Shown here piece by piece: positions 5,716 to 12,004 of a DNA stretch of 12,004 bases. The DNA is from Desulfovibrionaceae bacterium UBA930 (lineage in GTDB: Bacteria > Desulfobacterota > Desulfovibrionia > Desulfovibrionales > Desulfovibrionaceae): positions 1 to 12,004 of the forward strand of contig DBDO01000131.1 of NCBI GenBank assembly GCA_002293605.1, read 5' to 3'. The stretch's first letter is position 1. Every line of letters starts with the position of its first letter. The notes under the pieces were generated by a model. It saw only the letters and a list, made by a program, of their open reading frames with translations, was not told the DNA's origin and searched no databases. Position numbers and translations under genes: made by a program.

Positions 5716-8700
5716 ATGATGTTGAAAAGTTCCATACGCCGCATACTGTACTGCATCGTCATTCTGGCGATCCTTCCGGCCCTGGGGATTACCCTCTACT
5801 CGGGCATGGAAAGCCGCGCGCGTGCCATTGAGGCGGCGCGAGGCAAAGAGGCGGAGCTTTTACATAGTCTGGCAACGCAGTATAGGATGCTGACAGAAAC
5901 AACGCGCGTGCTTTTGATGACGCTTTCCCAGCTTGACGGCATTCACTCCGCAAGCGGCGCTCTGAATGAGGACAGCCTGCGCAAGCTGCTGCTCTCGCAC
6001 AGTGCCTGCATCAATATTTTTCTTGCGGATACCAAGGGGAGCATACTGGCCTCCGCGCGCCCGCTCGGCAAAACGGCGAACATTGCGACAGCGCCCTATA
6101 TGCGAAACGCGGCAAAGGCCGGGGTTTTTACCGTGGACGCTATTGCGCCGGACCCGGCCACCGGCCTTACGGGCTTTCCCTGCGCCCTGCCTGTTATAGA
6201 CAGCCGCACCGGAAAGGTGCGGGCCATGCTCGTTGCCTTTCTCAAGCCGGACAACGGCTTGAAGGATATCGCGGAACAGGCCTCCGGCGGGGCCGACATG
6301 CGCATTCGCCTGCGCGATAAAGAAGGACGGCTCGCCTGCCTCTATCCTCCGGAAGCGCTCGGGGACGCAAGGGAGAGTCGGGAAGAGGACGCCTGGAAGG
6401 TAATCAGCGCCAGAAAAGAAGCTGCCGGTTCCCTGACGCTCACGGACAGCGCAGACCTGGACTCTATGCTGAGTTATGAAAGAGTCACGGCCCAGGGCAT
6501 GAGCGAAGCCTATCTGACCATAGAACTGTCTTTCGCCCAATTCGCCGCCTATGCCGAGGCCGACAGAATTCTGCTGCGGGATCTGTTCTTTCTCGCCCTG
6601 GCCGCTATAGCGGCTTTGCTCACAGCGCGCCTGCTCGGGAGCAAAATGCTGGTAAACCCGGTGCAAAACCTGCTCGCGACAGCGCGTTCCCTGGCTGAAG
6701 GCAATCTTGCCGCGCGAACCGCCCTGCGGGATATGCGCGGAGAAATGGGCCGCCTTGCCTCCTCTTTTGACGAAATGGCTGCGGCCCTGGAACTGCGCAA
6801 CAGCGAACAGCTGCGGGCGAAAAAGGCCGCTGATGCGGCCAATAAAGCCAAAAACGAATTCCTCTCCAACATGAGCCATGAAATCCGCACCCCGATGAAC
6901 GCGGTCATCGGCATGGCCTACCTTGCGCTGAAAACCACGCTCTCGCCCAGACAGCGCTCCTATGTGAGCAAAATTTACGCAGCCGCGAACACCCTGCTCG
7001 GTATCATCAACGACATCCTCGACTTTTCCAAGATAGAATCCGGCAAACTGGATATGGAGGCAACGGAATTCAAGCTGGAAGAGATACTGGACAATACCGC
7101 CGCTCTGGTCAGCCAGAAAGCGGAGGAAAAAGGACTGGAACTGCTGTTCGGCGTTGACGCAAGCGTGCCGTCCTCCCTGGTGGGCGACCCCCTGCGGCTC
7201 GCCCAGGTGCTGACCAACCTTTTAAACAACGCGGTCAAGTTTACGGAAACTGGCGAAATTATTCTCTCATGCACCCTGGATGCCCTGCTCGGGGAAAAGG
7301 TGCGCCTGCGCTTCATGGTCAAAGATACGGGCATAGGCATGAGCCAGGAACAGCAGGCCCGGCTTTTCACGGCCTTTACCCAGGCTGACGGCTCCATAAC
7401 CCGGCGTTTTGGCGGCACGGGGCTCGGGCTTACCATCACCAAACGCCTGCTCGAAATGATGGATGGCGACATCCAGGTCTTGAGCGAAGAAGGCAAGGGG
7501 GCCACGGTTATTTTTACCGCCACCTTTGGCCTGACGAAACCGCAGCCCGGACCTCTGCCTTCCGGCACGAACGATCTGGGCCGGATACTGGTGGCGGACG
7601 GCAGCGGCCCGGCGCGCGCGGTGCTGCGTGATACCTTAAACGGTATGCACTTCAGGGCCGATACGGCGGCATCGCCCGAAGAGGCCTTTGCCGCGCTCTG
7701 GCAGGCGGACGCCGAAGACCCGTACCACATCGTGCTCATGGACTGGCGCATGCCGGGTATGGACGGCATAGAGGCGACCTGGCGCCTGCGCACGGAACTG
7801 AACCTCGCCAATATTCCCCTTGTGTTCATCACCGCCTCCCCAGGAAGGCCGGAGGTGACGCAGCAGGCGGAAAAAGCCGGTGCCGCCGGTGTGCTGTACA
7901 AACCGGTGCAGGCATCCCTGCTTCTTGATTCGCTCATGGTGGCCCTGCACGGCTGCGCCCCGTCTTTTGTCCGCTCTGAAACGCCTCTGCCCCAGGCAGA
8001 GCAGCGCTCTTTTCCCAGCTTTCCCGGAGTCTCCATCTTGCTGGTGGAGGACAACCCCATCAACCAGCAGGTTGCGGCGGAATTGCTGGAAAGCGCCGGA
8101 ATCTCGGTCGTCATTGCCGATAACGGGCTCAAAGCGCTTGAGGAGGTGGCGCGCGCACGCTGCGCCCCGCCCTTTGATCTGGTGCTTATGGATCTGCAAA
8201 TGCCGGAAATGGACGGCTATGAAGCCTCCTTGCGCCTGAGGGCCGATTCACGCTACAATGCCATGCCGATCGTGGCCATGACGGCCCATGCCATGGTGGA
8301 CGAGCGGCAGCGCTGCCTTGCCTTTGGCATGAACGATCATATCTCCAAGCCCATTGAAGTGGACAAATTCTTCGCCACCCTGGAACGCTGGCTGCACAAG
8401 GCCCCAGAGTCTGCGGAACAAGAGCGCCCGGGGAAAAGCCCCGAGTCTTCGGCCTTGGCCGGAGCGGCAAAACTGCCCGAGCCCGATGCATCCATCGTTG
8501 AAGGTGCCATGTTTCTACCCGGCTTTGATACGGAAAAAGCGCTGGCCCGCCTTGGCAATAACGAGCGTTTGTACGTGAGACTGCTCAAGCAGTTTTTTGC
8601 CCATTACATGGATGCCGAAAGCCAGTTTTATGAAGCCTTTGAGGCTGGCGATCAGGCAGCGGCCCAGCGCATCGCCCATACCCTCAAAGGACTTGCCGGA

Positions 8701-9111
8701 TCTATCGGGGCCGTGACCCTGGCCGGTGAATGCGCCCTGCTGGAAAACTCCCTTGCAGACAGCGACAGAGCCGCAAGCCGCACCTTTGCCGCAAGCGCTT
8801 TCTCCTCTCTGAGCGCAGCGCAGAAAGTACTGGCCCAGGCCTTTGCCGCAGACACAGCAGCAGAGACGGGCGAGCCCTCCTCCCTGGTGCCGGAACTGAG
8901 TCCGCAGCAGGCGCAGCATAAAAAAGAGCTGCTGGATCAGCTTAAGCTCCATCTGCAAGATGACGATGCGGAAGCAGTGAATTTTCTTGCGGCAAAACAA
9001 AAGGAATTTGCCGCCTGCATGCCTGCGGATGCCCTTGCCGAACTGGAAGGCCTGGTTTCCCGTTTTAATTTTGAAAAAGCGCTGGACTATTTGAACACAC
9101 TGAACACCTGA
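5716..9111 (+). CDS. Membrane hybrid sensor histidine kinase with two receivers and HPt domain
   Basis: The product has 1131 residues and is a tandem paralogue of the preceding kinase. Order: membrane helix at about 7-31; periplasmic Cache-like sensor (IFLADTKGSILASARP); membrane helix at about 288-312; HAMP; HisKA with NMSHEIRTPMNAVIG and His388; and a complete HATPase domain (N box NLLNNAVKFT with Asn505, G1 DTGIGM with Asp537, F box LFTAFTQADGS, G2 GGTGLGLTI from residue 566). Receiver 1 has phospho-Asp676 and Lys729, but its acidic pair reads Ala627-Asp628. Receiver 2 has Glu778/Asp779, phospho-Asp826 and Lys878. An HPt domain carries IAHTLKGLAGSIGA with His988, and a helical tail starts at about 1068. 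It should autophosphorylate and run His-Asp-His to a separate response regulator, none of which is in the window. The gene starts 16 nt after the first kinase's stop with no clear Shine-Dalgarno sequence, pointing to translational coupling. It is BarA-like in layout, but I would not name it so. Confidence 0.96.
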   Translation: MMLKSSIRRILYCIVILAILPALGITLYSGMESRARAIEAARGKEAELLHSLATQYRMLTETTRVLLMTLSQLDGIHSASGALNEDSLRKLLLSHSACINIFLADTKGSILASARPLGKTANIATAPYMRNAAKAGVFTVDAIAPDPATGLTGFPCALPVIDSRTGKVRAMLVAFLKPDNGLKDIAEQASGGADMRIRLRDKEGRLACLYPPEALGDARESREEDAWKVISARKEAAGSLTLTDSADLDSMLSYERVTAQGMSEAYLTIELSFAQFAAYAEADRILLRDLFFLALAAIAALLTARLLGSKMLVNPVQNLLATARSLAEGNLAARTALRDMRGEMGRLASSFDEMAAALELRNSEQLRAKKAADAANKAKNEFLSNMSHEIRTPMNAVIGMAYLALKTTLSPRQRSYVSKIYAAANTLLGIINDILDFSKIESGKLDMEATEFKLEEILDNTAALVSQKAEEKGLELLFGVDASVPSSLVGDPLRLAQVLTNLLNNAVKFTETGEIILSCTLDALLGEKVRLRFMVKDTGIGMSQEQQARLFTAFTQADGSITRRFGGTGLGLTITKRLLEMMDGDIQVLSEEGKGATVIFTATFGLTKPQPGPLPSGTNDLGRILVADGSGPARAVLRDTLNGMHFRADTAASPEEAFAALWQADAEDPYHIVLMDWRMPGMDGIEATWRLRTELNLANIPLVFITASPGRPEVTQQAEKAGAAGVLYKPVQASLLLDSLMVALHGCAPSFVRSETPLPQAEQRSFPSFPGVSILLVEDNPINQQVAAELLESAGISVVIADNGLKALEEVARARCAPPFDLVLMDLQMPEMDGYEASLRLRADSRYNAMPIVAMTAHAMVDERQRCLAFGMNDHISKPIEVDKFFATLERWLHKAPESAEQERPGKSPESSALAGAAKLPEPDASIVEGAMFLPGFDTEKALARLGNNERLYVRLLKQFFAHYMDAESQFYEAFEAGDQAAAQRIAHTLKGLAGSIGAVTLAGECALLENSLADSDRAASRTFAASAFSSLSAAQKVLAQAFAADTAAETGEPSSLVPELSPQQAQHKKELLDQLKLHLQDDDAEAVNFLAAKQKEFAACMPADALAELEGLVSRFNFEKALDYLNTLNT

Positions 9112-9119
9112 GGAAAAGG
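9110..9119 (+). promoter_or_regulatory. Ribosome binding site of the peptidase overlapping the kinase stop codon
   Basis: GAGGA at 9110-9114 begins inside the TGA stop (9109-9111) of the second kinase and lies 9 nt before the ATG at 9124. A second AAGG at 9116-9119 is only 4 nt away. The overlap and the 12-nt gap show that kinase and peptidase are on one message. Confidence 0.75.
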
Positions 9120-9123
9120 TCTT

Positions 9124-12004
9124 ATGCAACAACACGGTTTTACATTGCTGCGGGAAGAAAAGCTTTCAGAGATAGCCTCCACAACGCGATTGTGGCGGCA
9201 TGAGGCAACGGGCGCGGCCCTGCTCTCCGTCCTTAATAATGACGAGAACAAGGTTTTCGGCGTTTCCTTTCGCACGCCCCCGTCCGATTCCACCGGCGTG
9301 GCCCATATTCTTGAACACAGCGTGCTCTGCGGCTCGGAAAAATACCCGGTCAAGGAGCCCTTTGTCGAATTGCTCAAAGGCTCCCTGCAAACCTTTCTCA
9401 ATGCCTTCACCTATCCGGATAAGACCTGCTACCCCGTGGCCAGCGCCAATCTCAAGGACTTCAGAAACCTGACGGACGTATACCTGGACGCGGTTTTTTT
9501 TCCGCGTATCACGGAAGAAATTTTCCAGCAGGAGGGCTGGCACCTTGATCCGGGTGAAAAGGGTCGCTTTGCCTATAAAGGTGTCGTTTACAATGAGATG
9601 AAAGGGGCCTTTTCCTCGCCGGACTCTGTGCTTGCCCGCTACAGCCTGCACGCACTTTTCCCTGATACGGTGTACGCACTCGAGTCCGGCGGCGATCCCG
9701 GAGAAATCCCCTCCCTCAGCTATGAAGCCTTCCGAAATTTTCACGCCCGCTTCTATCACCCGTCCAACGCCCGCTTTTTCTATTGGGGGGATGACGATGA
9801 AGGGCAGCGCCTTGAGCAGCTTGGCGGGGTATTATCCCGCTTTACGCGTCTTGAGCCGGACTCCTCCATTGCCTTGCAGCCCCGCATAGACGCGCCGCGC
9901 ACCCTCACCGTGCCCTTTGCCGCCTCGGAAGAGGAAAAGGGCATAGCCGTTCTGAACTGGCTTGGGCCGGATGTTATGGATGTGGAGCTCGTGCTCGCCT
10001 TTCGCATGCTGGAGCACATTCTGCTTGGCATGCCCGCCTCCCCGCTGCGCCGGACCCTCATTGAATCCGGCCTTGGCGAAGATCTGGCCGGGCAGGGGCT
10101 GGAAACGGAGCTCAGGCAACTGACCTTTGACGCCGGTTTAAAAGGAATCGCGCCCGAGGACGCGCCCAAGGTGGAAGCCCTGATTCTCTCCACCCTGGAA
10201 GGGCTGGTTAAGGAAGGCATAGCGGAGAGCATGATCGAGGCGGCCATCAATACCGTTGAATTCACCCTGCGCGAAAACAATACCGGCAGCTTTCCCGTGG
10301 GGCTTGCGGTCATGCTGCGCGCCCTGAGCACCTGGCTGCATGAGGGCGACCCCCTGGCTCCGCTCTGTTTTGAAGAGCCTCTCCGGCGCATCAAGACCAA
10401 GGCGGCAGGCGGCGAAAGATATTTTGAAGGGCTGATCCAAAGCTGGCTCATTGATAATCCCCACCGGATCACGGTGCTGCTAAGGCCCGACAAGGACCTG
10501 GCCCGCAAGCAGGAAGAAGAAGAAGACATGCGCCTGGAACAACTGGCCGCGCTGATGACAGAGGCCGAGAGGGAAAAGGTGCGGGCCGCTGCTAAAGCCC
10601 TGCGCGCCTGGCAGGCCACGCCGGACAGCGCAGAAGCCCTGGCTGGCATCCCCCGCCTGTCTGTAGCGGATTTGCCAGGACAGAACAGCCCCATTCCCAG
10701 CGATCGCCTTTCCGGGGCAGACGGCCAGCCCCCGATCCTGTTCCATCCCCTGCCCACAAACGGTATTGTCTATGCGGAAGCCGCCTTTGACCTGAGCCCG
10801 CTTCCCGAAGATCTGCTGCCCCTGCTGCCCCTGTTCGGTCGCGCCCTTCTGGAAATGGGCACCGCGCGGCGGGATTTTGTGGAACTGAACATGGCCGTTG
10901 CCGGAAAAACCGGCGGCATGGATGCGGACACGCTCTTTCTCACCCACGCCGACACGCGTAAGCCCGTGGCCCGCCTGATCCTGTCCGGAAAAGCCGCACC
11001 GGACAAAGCGGAAGAGCTGTTCTCGCTTATGGCGGAAGTGCTGGCCGAAAGCCGTTTTGATGATCAGGAGCGCTTTTTGCGCATGGTGCTTGAGGAAAAA
11101 GCCAGACAGGAATACGGGCTTGTTCCGGCCGGGCACCTGGTTGTGGCAACGCGCCTGCGGGCTGCGCTTTCCGGCGCGGGCAGGCTGGAAGAACTGAGCT
11201 CGGGCGTAAGCGGTCTGGACTTTTTGCGCCGCCTTGCGGAAAAAGCCGCCTCTGACTGGCCTGCCGTGCTGCAGGATATGGAGCGGCTGCGCCGTTTCGT
11301 TATCAACAGCAAAGGCCTTGCCCTCAACCTGACAGCCACGGCAGAGCAGGGCCGCACGCTTGAAGGGCTTGCATCCGCGCTGGCAAAGGCCCTGCCCGCA
11401 GATGAAGAACGGGGCGGCACTTTGGCAGACTTTGATCTGCGCGCCGATCTGCCCGACAGGGAAGCCCTGATCCTGCCCGCCCAGGTCAACTACGTGGGCA
11501 AGGCTCTGAACCTTTTTGACGCGGGCTACGCCTGGCACGGCTCGGCTGCGGTTATTCTCAAATATCTGCGCACCGGCTACCTCTGGGAAAAGGTTCGGGT
11601 GCAGGGCGGCGCTTACGGCTGCATGTGCGGGCTGGACCGCATGAGCGGTGCCTTCACCATGGTTTCCTACCGCGACCCCAATATTCTGAAAACACTGGAC
11701 GTATATGACGCTACAGGGGCCTTTCTTGCCGGGAACAGCCTCTCCCGGGAGGAACTCTCCGCCGCCATTGTTGGTGCCATTGGCGAACTTGACGCCTACC
11801 TGCTCCCCGATGCCAAAGGCTCTGCTGCCTTCACCCGCACGCTGAACGGCGATGATGCGGCACGCAGACAGGAGCTGCGCGAACACATCCTCGGTACGAC
11901 AAAGGCCCATGTGCGGCAGTTTGGAGAAGCGCTGGAAGCCTTCAGCGCCAAAGGACGTATCTGCGCCCTGGGCGGCAACGCGCTGAGGCGCATCGCCCGG
12001 GAGA
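9124..12004 (+). CDS. PreP-like M16C zinc metallopeptidase (3' end outside window)
   Basis: This is a peptidasome of the presequence-protease type (M16C), which encloses and degrades unstructured peptides. The frame is open from the ATG at 9124 to the window end, 960 codons. That is close to the full length of bacterial members (about 970), so only a short C-terminus is missing. The inverted zinc motif HILEH (His61, Glu64, His65) and the distal ligand Glu158 in VVYNEMKGAF form the active site. GSLQTFLNAFTYPDKTCYP and LRENNTGSFPVGL are typical of PreP. Residues 825-831 (RVQGGAY) match the C-terminal-half Arg/Tyr motif that contacts substrate. A Glu-rich helical stretch near residues 462-490 corresponds to the hinge between the two halves. 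No signal peptide is seen, so it should be cytosolic. It is the third gene of the kinase operon. No key residue is missing. Confidence 0.96.
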   Translation, partial: MQQHGFTLLREEKLSEIASTTRLWRHEATGAALLSVLNNDENKVFGVSFRTPPSDSTGVAHILEHSVLCGSEKYPVKEPFVELLKGSLQTFLNAFTYPDKTCYPVASANLKDFRNLTDVYLDAVFFPRITEEIFQQEGWHLDPGEKGRFAYKGVVYNEMKGAFSSPDSVLARYSLHALFPDTVYALESGGDPGEIPSLSYEAFRNFHARFYHPSNARFFYWGDDDEGQRLEQLGGVLSRFTRLEPDSSIALQPRIDAPRTLTVPFAASEEEKGIAVLNWLGPDVMDVELVLAFRMLEHILLGMPASPLRRTLIESGLGEDLAGQGLETELRQLTFDAGLKGIAPEDAPKVEALILSTLEGLVKEGIAESMIEAAINTVEFTLRENNTGSFPVGLAVMLRALSTWLHEGDPLAPLCFEEPLRRIKTKAAGGERYFEGLIQSWLIDNPHRITVLLRPDKDLARKQEEEEDMRLEQLAALMTEAEREKVRAAAKALRAWQATPDSAEALAGIPRLSVADLPGQNSPIPSDRLSGADGQPPILFHPLPTNGIVYAEAAFDLSPLPEDLLPLLPLFGRALLEMGTARRDFVELNMAVAGKTGGMDADTLFLTHADTRKPVARLILSGKAAPDKAEELFSLMAEVLAESRFDDQERFLRMVLEEKARQEYGLVPAGHLVVATRLRAALSGAGRLEELSSGVSGLDFLRRLAEKAASDWPAVLQDMERLRRFVINSKGLALNLTATAEQGRTLEGLASALAKALPADEERGGTLADFDLRADLPDREALILPAQVNYVGKALNLFDAGYAWHGSAAVILKYLRTGYLWEKVRVQGGAYGCMCGLDRMSGAFTMVSYRDPNILKTLDVYDATGAFLAGNSLSREELSAAIVGAIGELDAYLLPDAKGSAAFTRTLNGDDAARRQELREHILGTTKAHVRQFGEALEAFSAKGRICALGGNALRRIARE

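Noticed and set aside
10480..11910. 476-codon open frame on the - strand inside the peptidase gene
   Set aside because: It is antisense to an intact M16 peptidase with all motifs, and its Gly/Ala/His-rich sequence has no domain.

Overview
The window is about 60% GC, densely coded chromosomal sequence that reads like a deltaproteobacterial sulfate reducer of the Desulfovibrio type. That placement is an impression from protein style, base composition and the many multi-domain hybrid kinases. No marker gene in the window proves it. No tRNA, rRNA, insertion sequence, CRISPR array or prophage module is visible.

Region 1 (1-1590, + strand) is the 3' end of a tryptophan operon. It holds the C-terminal two thirds of trpB, then a complete trpA overlapping it by an ATGA junction, then a perfect 9-bp stem-loop. 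Region 2 (1592-2458, - strand) converges on trpA. It contains an excisionase/MerR-type helix-turn-helix (HTH) protein and, 90 nt downstream of it, a 128-residue protein I do not recognise. Region 3 (2459-2792) is an AT-rich divergent intergenic region. It carries a TTGACA-type promoter reading towards the HTH gene, with a 7-bp inverted repeat straddling its -10, and related CATAT/ATATG words further along.

Region 4 (2793-12004, + strand) is a compact three-gene unit. Two tandem paralogous membrane hybrid histidine kinases, 16 nt apart, are followed by a PreP-like M16 metallopeptidase whose Shine-Dalgarno sequence overlaps the second kinase's stop codon. The kinases match in domain order and residue spacing, but they differ in their working parts. 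The first keeps its phospho-acceptor His and two receivers, but its ATP-binding domain has lost the N-box Asn, the second Gly of the G1 box, the F box and the normal G2 box, and it has no HPt domain. The second has a complete catalytic domain, two receivers (one with an altered acidic pocket) and an HPt domain.

The likeliest reading is a split pair. The first protein would be a sensory pseudokinase that depends on, or modulates, the second, with output through the single HPt to a response regulator encoded elsewhere. Coupling of the peptidase to this pair suggests, but does not show, a link to peptide sensing or turnover. The degenerate/intact kinase pair is the most interesting feature of the window.
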